Shown here: positions 1 to 9,976 of the stretch, piece by piece
How positions within the stretch are numbered: the stretch's first letter is position 1
Layout: every line of letters starts with the position of its first letter
Assembly: GCA_001874365.1 (NCBI GenBank)
Contig: MPDF01000003.1
Location: 1-64,000, forward strand
Direction of reading: 5' to 3'
DNA from: Gammaproteobacteria bacterium MedPE
GTDB lineage: Bacteria > Pseudomonadota > Gammaproteobacteria > Enterobacterales > Psychrobiaceae
Length of the DNA stretch: 64,000 nt
Notes under the pieces: generated by a model
Database searches by the model: none
Seen by the model: only the letters and a program-made list of their open reading frames with translations
Told to the model about the DNA's origin: nothing
Made by a program: the position numbers and the translations under genes

Positions 1-1007
1 GGCTCTCTACTGGTTTGTATTATGTTCCGGGAAGTTATGCATCTACCGAAGAAGTCATTGAACTTGCGCGAATAGCGTCTAACTATGACGGAATTTACGA
101 CACTCACTTACGGGATGAAAGTACGTTTAATATTGGCTTTACACAAGCTGTTGATGAAGCCATCGACATTGTAAAAGCAGCAAATATTCATTTGCACTTA
201 GCACATATAAAAGCGCTTGGTGTCGATGTTTGGGGGCAAAGTAGCGCAGTCATCGACAAAGTGAATCGAGCACGAGAAAACGGAGTGAGCATTTCTGCTG
301 ACCAATACCCGTGGCAAGCATCTGGCACTCATTTACATAGTGCGGTTGTTCCAAAGTGGGTGATGGCTGATTCACAACAAGCTTTTGTAAGTCGACTTAA
401 TGATTTGTCATTACGTCCGAAGATTATGGCACAAATTACCGAGAATATTCGTCGTCGTGGCGGTGCTGATGCATTGTTATTTACAGTGGCAAATGATGAG
501 TTCATTGTGGGAAAAACGTTAAAAGATGTTGCCCAAGAGCGCGGGTTAAATGCATCAGAATTAGTCATTGAATTAGTTCAAGGTGCACCAATTCGCGTTG
601 CATCGTTTAATATGTCTGCTGATGATATTCGTCAATTTATGCAACAACCTTGGGTGGTAACGTCTTCGGATGGAACCAATGGACACCCTCGAAAGTATGC
701 AAGCTTTCCAAAAAAATACCGACAATATGTGCTTGAAGAAAGTGTATTAACGTTACCGCAATTTGTGATGCAAAGCAGCTATAAGACCGCTCAAGCAATA
801 AAGTTACCTGAACGCGGCTTATTAACTAACGGATTCTTTGCTGACATTATTATTGTCGATCTTAAAAAATATGAAGATAAAGCAAGTTTTTCTGATTGGA
901 ACGTTCTTTCTGAGGGGGTCGAAATAGTGATTGTTAACGGTTCAATTGTTATTGAAAACAGTCAATTTACGAATATTCTTGCTGGGCGTGTATTAACAAA
1001 AAAATAG
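1..1007 (+). CDS. N-acyl-D-amino-acid deacylase family amidohydrolase (C-terminal part)
   Basis: This is the C-terminal part of a D-aminoacylase/dihydroorotase-like amidohydrolase. The reading frame is open from base 3 and the start lies before the window. The first visible residues (LSTGLYYVPGSYA) match the conserved block of this family. Further family marks are THLRDES near base 100, a HIKALG block (metal-binding His), SADQYPW, and SSDG near base 665, which carries the catalytic Asp. The family hydrolyses N-acyl-D-amino acids or related amides with one or two zinc ions; the exact substrate cannot be read from sequence. A strong hairpin follows the stop. The family call is secure and the substrate is open. 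Confidence 0.85.
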   Translation, partial: LSTGLYYVPGSYASTEEVIELARIASNYDGIYDTHLRDESTFNIGFTQAVDEAIDIVKAANIHLHLAHIKALGVDVWGQSSAVIDKVNRARENGVSISADQYPWQASGTHLHSAVVPKWVMADSQQAFVSRLNDLSLRPKIMAQITENIRRRGGADALLFTVANDEFIVGKTLKDVAQERGLNASELVIELVQGAPIRVASFNMSADDIRQFMQQPWVVTSSDGTNGHPRKYASFPKKYRQYVLEESVLTLPQFVMQSSYKTAQAIKLPERGLLTNGFFADIIIVDLKKYEDKASFSDWNVLSEGVEIVIVNGSIVIENSQFTNILAGRVLTKK

Positions 1008-1023
1008 TATTATCTGATGCTAA

Positions 1024-1058
1024 AATAAGGGAAACAAAAAGATGCTGTTTCCCTTATT
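1024..1058. terminator. Bidirectional rho-independent terminator between convergent genes
   Basis: Perfect 13-bp stem: AATAAGGGAAACA (1024-1036) pairs with TGTTTCCCTTATT (1046-1058) around a 9-nt loop. It lies between the convergent amidohydrolase and dsbB genes, so it probably serves both strands. Confidence 0.8.
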
Positions 1059-1062
1059 AAGA

Positions 1063-1587
1063 TTAAATTTTAAATTGATTGCTAGCACGTAATCTATTGA
1101 GTACAACAGCCAAAAGTGCCGCCACAAAACAGCCAAAGATTACCACCATCCACTGGGACATTGACCAGCCAATAAACATCCACGAGATTGATGCGCAGTC
1201 GCCATCAGCTTTAAAAAAGAAGGGCAACCATTCATCTAATGGCAGCGTATGGGCGAAGTTAGGGCGAAAATCACAGCTAAAAAAGGGCGATTGAGTCGTT
1301 TGAATGCCTACATGCTCAATGGCTAACAATAGGCCTTTAATGGCGCTATACCCCCACAATGCGTAACCAGCTAATCGACAACCAAAGTTGTGTGGGGCAA
1401 TTGCACCAACTAATCCTGCGCCAACAAGCCCTAACATTGCCGTACGTTGATAAATACACATGACACATGGCGCAAGCCCCATAATGTGTTGGAAGTACAA
1501 TGCAACTAATTCAAATGTGGTGGCAACACCAGCCAATGTGAGCCAAGCTTTACGCTCAGTGGGTAGGGAGTTTAAAAAGGTTAACAT
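1063..1587 (-). CDS. dsbB: Disulfide bond formation protein B
   Basis: DsbB is an inner-membrane quinone reductase that reoxidises periplasmic DsbA. The 174-residue product has four hydrophobic segments and both redox pairs: Cys41/Cys44 in a CVMC motif in the first periplasmic loop, and Cys105 with Cys131 in the second. Length equals that of E. coli DsbB. The gene follows nhaB in the same direction, as in the E. coli fadR-nhaB-dsbB order, but an intrinsic terminator lies between nhaB and dsbB, so dsbB may have its own promoter or depend on readthrough. The ribosome binding site is weak. A DsbA-like protein is encoded at 50.5 kb. Confidence 0.95.
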   Translation of the reverse strand: MLTFLNSLPTERKAWLTLAGVATTFELVALYFQHIMGLAPCVMCIYQRTAMLGLVGAGLVGAIAPHNFGCRLAGYALWGYSAIKGLLLAIEHVGIQTTQSPFFSCDFRPNFAHTLPLDEWLPFFFKADGDCASISWMFIGWSMSQWMVVIFGCFVAALLAVVLNRLRASNQFKI

Positions 1588-1626
1588 GAATAACTCGTTG
1601 ATTTAATTTAAAGGTTGTAAAAGAAA

Positions 1627-1650
1627 AAAGCGTATCCGACGATACGCTTT
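1627..1650 (-). terminator. Intrinsic terminator of nhaB
   Basis: AAAGCGTATC (1627-1636) and GATACGCTTT (1641-1650) form a perfect 10-bp stem with a 4-nt loop. On the minus strand a T-rich tract follows, just after the nhaB stop. Confidence 0.8.
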
Positions 1651-1661
1651 CTAACAACACC

Positions 1662-3254
1662 TTAGTGGTGATCGCCGCCGGAAGGCTGAACAATTGCCGA
1701 GTGATGTTTAATCAATCCTTTCTCATAGAGTTTCTCAGTACTGTCTGTTAAGAATCCAGATTGGATACAAATGAAACCTACGATTGAAAGTACGATGGTG
1801 TACGGTAATGCCATATAAACCATGCGACCGTAACTTAGTCTAACCAATGGGGCTAATGCACTCGTTAACAAGAATAAGAACGCTGCTTGTCCGTTTGGTG
1901 TTGCAACACTTGGTAGGTTAGTACCTGTGTTAATTGCAACAGCTAGCATGTCAAATTGATCGCGATTGATACGGCCATCTGCCAACGCTTGTGCAATCTG
2001 TTCAATATAAACAGTTCCAACAAATACGTTATCACTTACCATCGATAATAAACCATTAGCAATGTAGAACATCACCATTTGCGTATTACCTTCATAACTT
2101 AGAACCCAAGTAATCACTGGCGTAAATAAGTTTTGGTCAATAATAACAGCGACGACTGCAAAGAACACGGCGAGTAGTGAGGTAAACGGCAGCGCTTCTT
2201 CAAACGCTTTACCAAGCGCGTGTTCTTCGGTGATACCGTTAAATGCAGTCGCTAATACGATTACGGATAAACCAATTAAGCCAACGGCAGCTAAATGAAG
2301 TGCTAAACCAACGACTAACCAGCCTGCGATAACGCCTTGGGTAATTAACTTTGCTTTGTCTTTAGGCGTTCGGCGTCTGTCTTGTTCATCTGCATAATCA
2401 GACAATACTTTATGAACATTCTTTGGCAGTTGAACACCGTAGCTAAACCAGCCCATTTTTTCGATAACAAAACAGGTGATCAAACCAAAGATAAATACAG
2501 GGATTGTTACAGGGGACATGCGGATCGCAAATTCAATGAATTCCCATCCTGCTTTTTCAGCAATGATTAAGTTTTGAGGTTCACCCACTTTGGTCATTAC
2601 ACCGCCAAGTGCAGTACCAACACCCGCGTGCATTAATAGGTTACGTAAGAAACCACGAAATTGTTTTAAATCGGCGCGATGCTGTTCGTGAAAATCTTCT
2701 TCATGTGTGTGGTCATGTTCATGGTCATAATGTTTACCAGAGGAGACCTTGTGGTAAACGCTATAGAAACCTATAACAACACTAATTACAACCGCGATAA
2801 CCGTTAGCGCATCTAAGAATGCAGATAAAATGGCACCTGCTGCACAGAAAGCTAAGGACAAAACGACTTTAGAGCGCAGTTTAGTAATCAACTTGGTAAA
2901 TACAAAGAGCAGCAAGTCTTTCATGAAGAAGATACCTGCTACCATGAAAATTAGTAGTAATACCACTTCCATGTTGGCCGATATTTCATGCAATACCATC
3001 TTTGGGGACGTCATGCCTATCGCAACGGCCTCTATTGCTAATAAACCACCAGGTTGTAATGGATAACATTTTAATGCCATTGCTAGGGTGAAGATAAACT
3101 CACCGACGAGCAACCAACCGGCAACAAATGGGTCAACTAAATAGAAGACAAAAGGGTTAATAACTAAAAAGGTGATAATCGCTAATTTGTACCATTTAGG
3201 CGAGTTGCCTAAAAAGTTACGCATAAACGCTTGATTAAGTGACATTGTCGACAT
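1662..3254 (-). CDS. nhaB: Na+/H+ antiporter NhaB
   Basis: NhaB is an electrogenic sodium/proton antiporter of the inner membrane, important for salt and pH tolerance in marine bacteria. The 530-residue product has many hydrophobic helices and the family N-terminus ([12 protein letters not shown], close to E. coli). A His-rich stretch ([11 protein letters not shown]) sits in a cytoplasmic loop near residue 180, and the C-terminus is also His-rich. I chose the ATG at 3254 because GTGAGGAAC lies just upstream on the minus strand and E. coli NhaB starts at the same point; a longer frame to 3299 has no such support. The gene is divergent from fadR, as in enterics, but separated by an unusually long gap that holds a repeat element. 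Confidence 0.95.
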   Translation of the reverse strand: MSTMSLNQAFMRNFLGNSPKWYKLAIITFLVINPFVFYLVDPFVAGWLLVGEFIFTLAMALKCYPLQPGGLLAIEAVAIGMTSPKMVLHEISANMEVVLLLIFMVAGIFFMKDLLLFVFTKLITKLRSKVVLSLAFCAAGAILSAFLDALTVIAVVISVVIGFYSVYHKVSSGKHYDHEHDHTHEEDFHEQHRADLKQFRGFLRNLLMHAGVGTALGGVMTKVGEPQNLIIAEKAGWEFIEFAIRMSPVTIPVFIFGLITCFVIEKMGWFSYGVQLPKNVHKVLSDYADEQDRRRTPKDKAKLITQGVIAGWLVVGLALHLAAVGLIGLSVIVLATAFNGITEEHALGKAFEEALPFTSLLAVFFAVVAVIIDQNLFTPVITWVLSYEGNTQMVMFYIANGLLSMVSDNVFVGTVYIEQIAQALADGRINRDQFDMLAVAINTGTNLPSVATPNGQAAFLFLLTSALAPLVRLSYGRMVYMALPYTIVLSIVGFICIQSGFLTDSTEKLYEKGLIKHHSAIVQPSGGDHH

Positions 3255-4152
3255 TTGTTCCTCACGTAGAGAAGAAAACCACATTAATTCTATCAACACT
3301 TCACTGCATAACTAGCAACTTGTTTTGTGAGCTAATTATTCACTGATGATAGACGTGTTTTTCGCATCATTAATAATGGCCTCTATTAATTACAGGCATT
3401 GCATCAATTTGCAAGTGATCTGCTTATTTATCCACTTAATTTCGTTAAATTCTTGTATTAATCGATGCTTAATTGACCAAAGTTAATAGTGTGGGCAGAT
3501 TAATGCGGTTTTATTTTTATTGTAATGACAAATTTGATGACGGTTTTATTACGTGAAATCATTGGTTTTTATTAGCTTTTTGTCGCGAGTTTTAAGCATA
3601 AATAGGATTGCTTATCATTAGGGGCTGTTGATCTTTGTAGGTTGTTTTTGCAGCTATTTGTTTTGGATTTATACAAGGCAGAGCCTATGTGGTGTAGCTG
3701 GCTCGATAATAGCTCCTGCATTATCCTAATGAGCTACATCCATGTAGCAATACACGAATAGGTGATAACGCCGTATAAATTAAAAACAAATGCTGCCCTA
3801 AGGGTTCGACGACAAATCATTTTTGCTACGTTATTTGTCGCTCACTGGGGTAAACCCAGCATCGCTCCTCATGCCTTGCCAAAATGACTTGTCGATTGAA
3901 CAAAATTCGACCTCAAAAGGTCAACAGCCCCTAGATACAGCCAATTAAGCGAGCGCCAATTTAGTGCATAAACTGAAAAAGTGCGTCATGAACTAAAAAG
4001 GTGATGTGTTGGAGATCACTCTTTATCTCAATAATCTTGAGATTGATTAAGAATCGCCGTTAAAAGAGTTAATACGTGAAATAAATCGGTATCAATTTCA
4101 GCTAGCTCTGTTATTATTCTTTGAATTTTATTGAAATTGATTTGAGTGTTTA
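3255..4152. other. Long nhaB-fadR intergenic region
   Basis: This 898-bp gap between divergent nhaB and fadR has no convincing gene. It holds the TIR-bounded element at 3619-3933 (listed separately). Closer to fadR are two imperfect copies of a GTGC...AACT.AAAA motif at about 3963-4000 and a small CTCAA/TTGAG hairpin near 4028-4042. Promoters for both genes must lie here, but I could not assign hexamers with confidence. Confidence 0.6.
3619..3933. mobile_element. MITE-like element with terminal inverted repeats, no ORF
   Basis: The left end TAGGGGCTGTTGATCTTTG (from 3619) and the reverse complement of the right end, TAGGGGCTGTTGACCTTTTG (ending 3933), match over about 24 bp with three mismatches. 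If the inverted repeat begins at GGGG, both sides are flanked by TA, which would fit a TA target duplication. The roughly 310-bp interior carries no plausible ORF but several short dyads, for example an ACTGGGGT/ACCCCAGT-type pair near 3855 and GTAGCT/AGCTAC near 3697-3745. The layout fits a non-autonomous miniature transposable element. No second copy is seen in this window, so repetition in the genome is untested. Confidence 0.55.
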
Positions 4153-4872
4153 ATGATTTATAAGGCGCAAAGCCCAGCCGGATTCGCTGAAGAATATTTA
4201 GTAGATTCTATTTGGACGGGACGTTTTCCTCCTGGCTCATACCTTCCCGCTGAACGTGAACTTTCAGAACTTATTGGTGTAACACGAACGACCCTTCGTG
4301 AAGTATTGCAACGTCTTTCTCGTGATGGTTGGTTGCAGATTCAACATGGTAAACCGACTAAAGTTAATAACTATTGGGAGACCGCTGGACTGAGTGTGCT
4401 TGTTACCATGGCGCGTTTAGATCAAAACGGCATTCCAGAATTAGTTGACCAGTTATTGTCAGCAAGAACAAATGTATCAATCATTTACATTCGAGCTGCA
4501 ATGAAAGCGGCTCAGGAAAAAAGTGAAGATATCTTAAAGCAATATAAGAAGATTGAAGATAATGCTGAAGCGTATTCTGATTTTGACTACTCATTGCATC
4601 ATCAATTAGCGTTTGCATCGGGTAATCCAATTTACGTACTCATTCTAAATGGCTTCAAAGATATGTATAGCCGTCTTGGTAAACTCTACTTTGAGTTAGA
4701 AGAAGCAAGACGTTTAGCTGATAACCATTATGAAGAGCTCATCAAAATTTCGCAATCTGGTGATTACGATCAAGTTGTTATCGCGATGCGTCGTTATGGC
4801 TTAAAAACAGCTAAGCTGTGGATGTCTTTGCGAGACAGAATGCCAACTGACATCGTTGTGCCAATTCGTTAA
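4153..4872 (+). CDS. fadR: Fatty acid metabolism transcriptional regulator FadR
   Basis: FadR is a GntR-family regulator that represses beta-oxidation and activates unsaturated fatty acid synthesis genes, released by long-chain acyl-CoA. The 239-residue product has an N-terminal winged helix (residues about 10-72) nearly identical to E. coli; the known DNA-contact residues Arg35, Thr44, Arg45, Thr46, Thr47, Arg49 and His65 are all present. The C-terminal acyl-CoA-binding helical domain follows, including LAFASGNPIY and LILNG. It therefore should bind the E. coli-type operator (CTGGTnnGACCAG), and one such site occurs before acpP at 41271. It is convergent with spoVR, whose stop is only 8 bp away. 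Confidence 0.97.
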   Translation: MIYKAQSPAGFAEEYLVDSIWTGRFPPGSYLPAERELSELIGVTRTTLREVLQRLSRDGWLQIQHGKPTKVNNYWETAGLSVLVTMARLDQNGIPELVDQLLSARTNVSIIYIRAAMKAAQEKSEDILKQYKKIEDNAEAYSDFDYSLHHQLAFASGNPIYVLILNGFKDMYSRLGKLYFELEEARRLADNHYEELIKISQSGDYDQVVIAMRRYGLKTAKLWMSLRDRMPTDIVVPIR

Positions 4873-4879
4873 AAAACCT

Positions 4880-6394
4880 TTATTCAGGACTCGGTGCCTT
4901 TGGGCATCGAGTTATCTCGCTGACTTTTCCCCCTTCGCTTTCACTTTCTAAAATAACCTCAAATCCCCATAATCGATATAGATGTTTAAGCATTTCATCA
5001 ATATTTTCTCCTAGAGAAATGTTGTGATGGCCATAATGACGCAATGTGATTGAACGGTCACCAGTGATATCTACCCGATGTATTTGAATGTTGGGCTCTA
5101 AGTAGCTTAAATTGTATTGTTGAGACAATGCTTCTCGAATCTTTAGATATCCTTGCTCATTATGAATAGCGTCAATTTCGATGAAGTTATTTTTGTCATC
5201 ATCTACCGTATTAAATAGTTTTAATTCGCGTATTAGATGTGGCGATAAATATTGACTAATAAAGCTTTCGTCTTTGAAATTTTTACAAGCAAAGTGCAAG
5301 GTGTGGAGCCAGTCGCTGCCTGCTATATCAGGAAACCACACTTTATCTTCGTCAGTAGGGTCTTCACAAATGCGTTTAATGTCCTGAAACATTGCAAAGC
5401 CCAATGTATATGGATTGATACCTGAGTAATAAGGACTGTTATACGGCGGTTGATAGACAACATTAGTATGGTGATGTAAAAACTCCAGTATAAAGCTGTT
5501 ATCTACTTTTCCTTCATCAAACAAGGTGTTGATGATCGTGTAATGCCAGAAGGTTGCCCAGCCTTCGTTCATCACCTGCGTTTGGCGTTGTGGATAGAAA
5601 TATTGCGCTACTTTTCTTACGATTCTGACGAGTTCTCGTTGCCAAGACTTAAGCAACGGCGCGTTCTTCTCGATAAAGTAAAGGATGTTTTCTTGAGGCT
5701 GTTGAGGAAAACGATGCTTGTTTGAACACTCTTCAACGTGCTTAGATTTTGGTACCGTGCGCCATAAATCATTCACTTGTGCTTGCAAAAACGCTTCACG
5801 CTCATCTTGACGATTTTTCTCTTCGTGAAGCGATATTTTGGCAGGACGTTTATAGCGATCAACGCCTAAATTCATTAAGGCATGACAAGAGTCCAACGTA
5901 TTTTCGACCGCATCGACGCCATATTTTTCTTCGCAATCACTGACAAACTTTTTAGCGAAAACAAGATAATCAATAATCGAGTCGGCGTCTGTCCACGTTG
6001 TAAATAGGTAGTTGTTTTTAAAGAAAGAGTTGTGGCCGTAACAAGCATGTGCAATGACTAAGGCTTGCATCGTCATGGAGTTTTCTTCCATTAAATAACT
6101 AATACAAGGATTTGAGTTAATCACAATCTCATACGCGAGGCCCATTTGACCGCGATGATAATTTTGTTGAGTTTGAATAAACTTTTTACCATAACTCCAA
6201 TGATTGTAGCCAATGGGCATGCCGACGCTAGAATAGGCATCCATCATTTGTTCAGACGAAATAATTTCAATTTGGTTAGGGTAAGTCGTTAAACCAAAGC
6301 TACATGCGACCTCACTAATGATACTGTCAAAATATTCAAGTTTTTCGAAAGTCCATTCGCAATCTTTAAATTTCGTTGCCGATTGGTTAGTCAT
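4880..6394 (-). CDS. SpoVR family protein (YcgB)
   Basis: This is a SpoVR/YcgB-family protein, 504 residues, the usual length. In Bacillus SpoVR affects spore cortex formation; in non-sporulating Gammaproteobacteria the biochemical role is unknown, although it is co-conserved with PrkA and YeaH. Visible conserved blocks include GMPIGYNHWSYGK near residue 58, the HACYGHNSFFKNN block with paired His, NEGWATFWHY near residue 278, and PYYSGINPYTLGFAMF. The His/Glu-rich blocks look like a metal site, which is inference. It is the third gene of the prkA-yeaH-spoVR operon; the gap to yeaH is 8 bp. Confidence 0.93.
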   Translation of the reverse strand: MTNQSATKFKDCEWTFEKLEYFDSIISEVACSFGLTTYPNQIEIISSEQMMDAYSSVGMPIGYNHWSYGKKFIQTQQNYHRGQMGLAYEIVINSNPCISYLMEENSMTMQALVIAHACYGHNSFFKNNYLFTTWTDADSIIDYLVFAKKFVSDCEEKYGVDAVENTLDSCHALMNLGVDRYKRPAKISLHEEKNRQDEREAFLQAQVNDLWRTVPKSKHVEECSNKHRFPQQPQENILYFIEKNAPLLKSWQRELVRIVRKVAQYFYPQRQTQVMNEGWATFWHYTIINTLFDEGKVDNSFILEFLHHHTNVVYQPPYNSPYYSGINPYTLGFAMFQDIKRICEDPTDEDKVWFPDIAGSDWLHTLHFACKNFKDESFISQYLSPHLIRELKLFNTVDDDKNNFIEIDAIHNEQGYLKIREALSQQYNLSYLEPNIQIHRVDITGDRSITLRHYGHHNISLGENIDEMLKHLYRLWGFEVILESESEGGKVSEITRCPKAPSPE

Positions 6395-6402
6395 AATGTC
6401 AC

Positions 6403-7665
6403 CTATGACGTGGCAAATAGTTCCCTAAATATAGGATAGATATCTGCACGTTCCTTAATGTGTTTAATAGCAAATTCAGGGTATAGTTCACTAATTTTTT
6501 GATAACAGTGCCACATAGACTGATGGCTACTTTTCGTTATTTCGATATAGCTGAAATAGCGAGTATTAGGGAGTAAATCCTGTTCTATAACTTCCTTACA
6601 TAGTGGTGTATCGTCATTCCAATTATCACCGTCAGAAGCTTGCGCTGCATAAACATTCCATTGTGATGTTGGATAACGTTGTTGTTGAATTTTGTGCATT
6701 AATCGCAACGCACTGGAAACGACTGTACCGCCAGTTTCTTGAGAATAAAAAAACTCATGTTCATCAACTTCTTTTGCCTGAGTGTGATGTCTTATATAGA
6801 CAACTTCAGTGGTCTGATAGGTTCGAGATAAGAACAAGTACAATAAGATATAGAATCGTTTCGCAATGTCTTTAGTTTCTTGATCCATAGAGCCTGAAAC
6901 ATCCATGATACAAAACATGACAGCTTTTGAACTTGGTACAGGCGTGCGGGCATAATGGTTGAACTGTAAGTCAAAATCATCAATAAAAGGTACGCGATTA
7001 ATACGCTCTTTGCATTGCTGAATCTGTGCTTCTAGCGATTTACGAGCTTGATAATTCTCACCACTACTTTGTTCCAATGCTGCTAATTGCTCCTCCAGTG
7101 CTGTTAGTTCACGTTTCGTTGAGCCCGTTAGTGCGATACGGCGTGAAATCGATTTTTTCAGGGAGCGCACAATATTAATATTATTGGGTAATCCTACTTC
7201 AGAAAATCCATGTCGCGTTGTCTTAAATTCTTGTGCATCAGCATTTTGCTTAGCCTCTAGATTGGGCAGTGCTAAATCTTCAAACAGTAAATCTAAATAT
7301 TCGTCATGAGAAATCTCGAAAGTAAACTCATCTTCACCTTCTCCTTGGTCACTGGCATTACCGTCGCCAGCGCCTTGGCCACCTGATTGTTTTGGACGTT
7401 CAATTTTATCGCCTTGCTGAAACTGATCGTTACCAGGATGTACACGTTGGCGCTGCCCATCATTGGCGTGGTGAAAAATAGGTTCACTCAGATCTCGCTT
7501 TGGTATTGTGATGTTCTCTCCAGAACTAACATCGGTTACACTGCGATCTGTAATGACATGATCAATGGAACGCTTGATCTGTTCTTTGTGGCGATTTAAA
7601 AAACGCTGTCGGTTAACAGAGCTTTTATTTTTCGCATTTAAACGTCGATCTATAAAATGAGACAT
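6403..7665 (-). CDS. YeaH/DUF444 family protein with VWA domain
   Basis: This is a DUF444 protein, 420 residues. The N-terminal half is charged and contains a Gly/Gln/Asp-rich linker (residues about 80-112). The C-terminal half holds a von Willebrand A domain with the MIDAS signature D255-x-S257-x-S259. In E. coli, YeaH is encoded with the kinase YeaG (PrkA) and the pair act in adaptation to sustained nitrogen starvation; its molecular function is not settled. The start at 7665 overlaps no neighbour, and GGAGGCTCACT precedes the ATG on the minus strand. It sits 13 bp after prkA, so cotranscription is very likely. Confidence 0.92.
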   Translation of the reverse strand: MSHFIDRRLNAKNKSSVNRQRFLNRHKEQIKRSIDHVITDRSVTDVSSGENITIPKRDLSEPIFHHANDGQRQRVHPGNDQFQQGDKIERPKQSGGQGAGDGNASDQGEGEDEFTFEISHDEYLDLLFEDLALPNLEAKQNADAQEFKTTRHGFSEVGLPNNINIVRSLKKSISRRIALTGSTKRELTALEEQLAALEQSSGENYQARKSLEAQIQQCKERINRVPFIDDFDLQFNHYARTPVPSSKAVMFCIMDVSGSMDQETKDIAKRFYILLYLFLSRTYQTTEVVYIRHHTQAKEVDEHEFFYSQETGGTVVSSALRLMHKIQQQRYPTSQWNVYAAQASDGDNWNDDTPLCKEVIEQDLLPNTRYFSYIEITKSSHQSMWHCYQKISELYPEFAIKHIKERADIYPIFRELFATS

Positions 7666-7678
7666 AGTGAGCCTCCTT

Positions 7679-9601
7679 CTATGAGGCTTTGCGAACGCGT
7701 AAGTACCATTCAGTGAGCAAGCGAACTTGTTTTTGGGTGTAGCCTTTTTCTGTCATGCGGTCAACAAAGTCAGCGTGCTTTTTCTGATCGTCAGCATTCG
7801 TTTTATTGTTAAATGAAATTACCGGTAATAAGTCTTCCGTGTTTGAGAACATTTTTTTCTCAATAACAACACGTAACTTTTCGTAACTCGTCCATTGAGG
7901 GTTATTGCCGGAGTTATTAGCCTTGGCGCGTAAAACAAAATTAACGATTTCGTTTCTAAAATCCTTAGGGTTACTAATTCCCGCTGGTTTTTCAATTTTC
8001 TCTAATTCGTCATTTAAGGCATTGCGGTCAAATAGTTGCCCAGTTTCAGAGTCGCGATATTCTTGGTCTTGAATCCAAAAATCAGCGTAGGTGACATAAC
8101 GATCGAAAATATTCTGTCCATACTCTGAGTAAGATTCTAAATAAGCGGTTTGAATTTCTTTACCAATAAACTCGATATAATTAGGAATTAAATAGCCTTT
8201 CAAATGCTCAAGGTATTGTTCTCGTATTTCGTCACTAAATTGCTCTCGTTCTATTTGTTGCTCTAACACATAGAATAGATGAACAGGATTAGCGGCAATT
8301 TCATTATCGTCGAAGTTAAATACGCGAGATAATATCTTAAAGGCAAAACGCGTTGATAAGCCACTCATGCCTTCTGTAACGCCTGCATTATCTTTGTATT
8401 CTTGCAGTGATTTAGCACTGGGATCCGTGTCTTTCAATGTTTCGCCATCATAGACACGCATTTTTGATTGAACACTGGAATTAGACGGTTTCGTTAGTCG
8501 AGATAAAATACTAAATTGAGCCAATGTTTTTAAGGTATCTGGCGCACATTGAGCATCGTTAAGCTTCGAGTTCTCTAAGAGTTTGTTGTAGATGTTTACC
8601 TCTTCAGTGACTCGTAAACAATAAGGGACTTGCACAATGAAAACGCGATCTAAAAATGCCTCATTGTTCTTGTTACTCTTAAATGTTTGCCATTCAGATT
8701 CATTTGAATGAGCTAAAATAATGCCATTAAATGGAATGGCTGATATGCCTTCCGTACCATTATAATTACCCTCTTGTGTCGCAGTTAATAGAGGATGTAA
8801 CACCTTGATTGGTGCCTTAAACATTTCAACAAATTCCATTAATCCTTGATTAGAACGGCATAGCGCGCCGCTATATGAATAGGCATCTGGATCATCTTGA
8901 GAGAAGTGCTCTAGTTGACGAATGTCTACTTTACCCACCAATGCTGAAATATCTTGGTTGTTTTCATCACCAGGCTCTGTTTTAGCAATGGCCAATTGGT
9001 CAAGAATGGAGGGGTAAGATTTAACGACTTTAAATTGAGAGATATCACCACCAAACTCATGTAATCGTTTCACAGCCCATGGCGACATAATGGTATTGAT
9101 ATAGCGTTTGGCGATGCCGTATTCTCGCTCAATAATATCGCCATCCTCACTCGCATCAAATAAACATAATGGATGGTCGTTAACCGGCGAGCCCTTTAAG
9201 CGATATATAGGAATATTCTGCATTAAGCTTTTTAATTTTTCTGCGATAGAAGACTTACCGCCGCCAACAGGACCGAGTAAATAAATAATTTGCTTTCGCT
9301 CTTCAAGACCTTGTGCTGAATGCTTTAGGTAAGAAACGATTTGATCAATGGCATCTTCCATGCCATGAAAATCTTTGAATGCCGGATAGCGGTTAATAAC
9401 GCGATTGGAGAAAATTCGGCTTAAACGAGGATCATGTGCAGTATCTACTGTTTCTGGTTCGCCAATTGCCATAAGCAGGCGTTCAGCAGCGGATGCATAG
9501 CAAGATTTATCTTGTTTACATAACTGTAAAAACTCATCGAGCGTAAACTCTTCTTCTTTGGTTGCATCGAAACGAGCTTTATAATGATTAAAAATAGACA
9601 T
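7679..9601 (-). CDS. prkA: PrkA family serine protein kinase (YeaG)
   Basis: PrkA/YeaG is an AAA+-like protein with reported serine kinase activity, involved in stationary-phase and nitrogen-starvation responses. The 640-residue product has a Walker A motif GPVGGGKS at residues 110-117, a long ATPase core, and a C-terminal PrkA kinase-like domain ([15 protein letters not shown] onward). Length matches the E. coli protein (644). The start is fixed by a perfect Shine-Dalgarno sequence, AGGAGGTG, 5 nt upstream. It is the promoter-proximal gene of prkA-yeaH-spoVR. I looked for a sigma-54 -24/-12 element upstream and did not find a convincing one. Confidence 0.95.
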   Translation of the reverse strand: MSIFNHYKARFDATKEEEFTLDEFLQLCKQDKSCYASAAERLLMAIGEPETVDTAHDPRLSRIFSNRVINRYPAFKDFHGMEDAIDQIVSYLKHSAQGLEERKQIIYLLGPVGGGKSSIAEKLKSLMQNIPIYRLKGSPVNDHPLCLFDASEDGDIIEREYGIAKRYINTIMSPWAVKRLHEFGGDISQFKVVKSYPSILDQLAIAKTEPGDENNQDISALVGKVDIRQLEHFSQDDPDAYSYSGALCRSNQGLMEFVEMFKAPIKVLHPLLTATQEGNYNGTEGISAIPFNGIILAHSNESEWQTFKSNKNNEAFLDRVFIVQVPYCLRVTEEVNIYNKLLENSKLNDAQCAPDTLKTLAQFSILSRLTKPSNSSVQSKMRVYDGETLKDTDPSAKSLQEYKDNAGVTEGMSGLSTRFAFKILSRVFNFDDNEIAANPVHLFYVLEQQIEREQFSDEIREQYLEHLKGYLIPNYIEFIGKEIQTAYLESYSEYGQNIFDRYVTYADFWIQDQEYRDSETGQLFDRNALNDELEKIEKPAGISNPKDFRNEIVNFVLRAKANNSGNNPQWTSYEKLRVVIEKKMFSNTEDLLPVISFNNKTNADDQKKHADFVDRMTEKGYTQKQVRLLTEWYLRVRKAS

Positions 9602-9929
9602 TGAGCACCTCCTAGAGTGTGATGTCTCTTCATTAATCAGTGTGTCAAAATAGACTTCAAATGACGTGTTTTACCGATTAACAAAGTCTAATAAAGACAA
9701 TTCATATCAGCAATACTTATGTTTATGTTAATTTGGTTGATTCATTCTTTCAGCTTAGGACAGCATCTTCAGGAAGGCAAAGATTTCTTTTGACTTGTGC
9801 TATTCCCTTAGTCTTCAAATGCAGTCCCTTACTCTTAGACTGCGACTAGCAATCTTAATTTCATAAGTTAGAACAAAAAAATAAAAATAGATAGCACATT
9901 TAAATGAGAAATAATGAATAGGCAATAAA
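9602..9929. other. Intergenic region upstream of prkA
   Basis: About 330 bp between the sodB terminator and prkA. It must contain the promoter of the prkA operon (minus strand). No ORF, tRNA or clear sigma-54 site was seen. Confidence 0.5.
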
Positions 9930-9949
9930 AAAGGGCCAAGAGGCCCTTT
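9930..9949 (-). terminator. sodB terminator
   Basis: AAAGGGCC (9930-9937) and GGCCCTTT (9942-9949) form a perfect 8-bp stem with a 4-nt loop. Read on the minus strand it is followed by TTTATT after the sodB stop. The other strand also has a T run, so it may work both ways. Confidence 0.85.
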
Positions 9950-9976
9950 GGTTTTTTCGTTAAATATTAGCTCAAA

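Noticed and set aside
4886-4912. Hairpin at the fadR/spoVR junction (ACTCG.TGCC / GGGCA.CGAGT)
   Set aside because: It lies inside the spoVR 3' coding end, has wobble pairs and no T run on the plus strand, so I did not call it a terminator.
9602-9976. Sigma-54 promoter for prkA, expected from E. coli yeaGH
   Set aside because: No adequate -24/-12 pair was found by eye on the minus strand.
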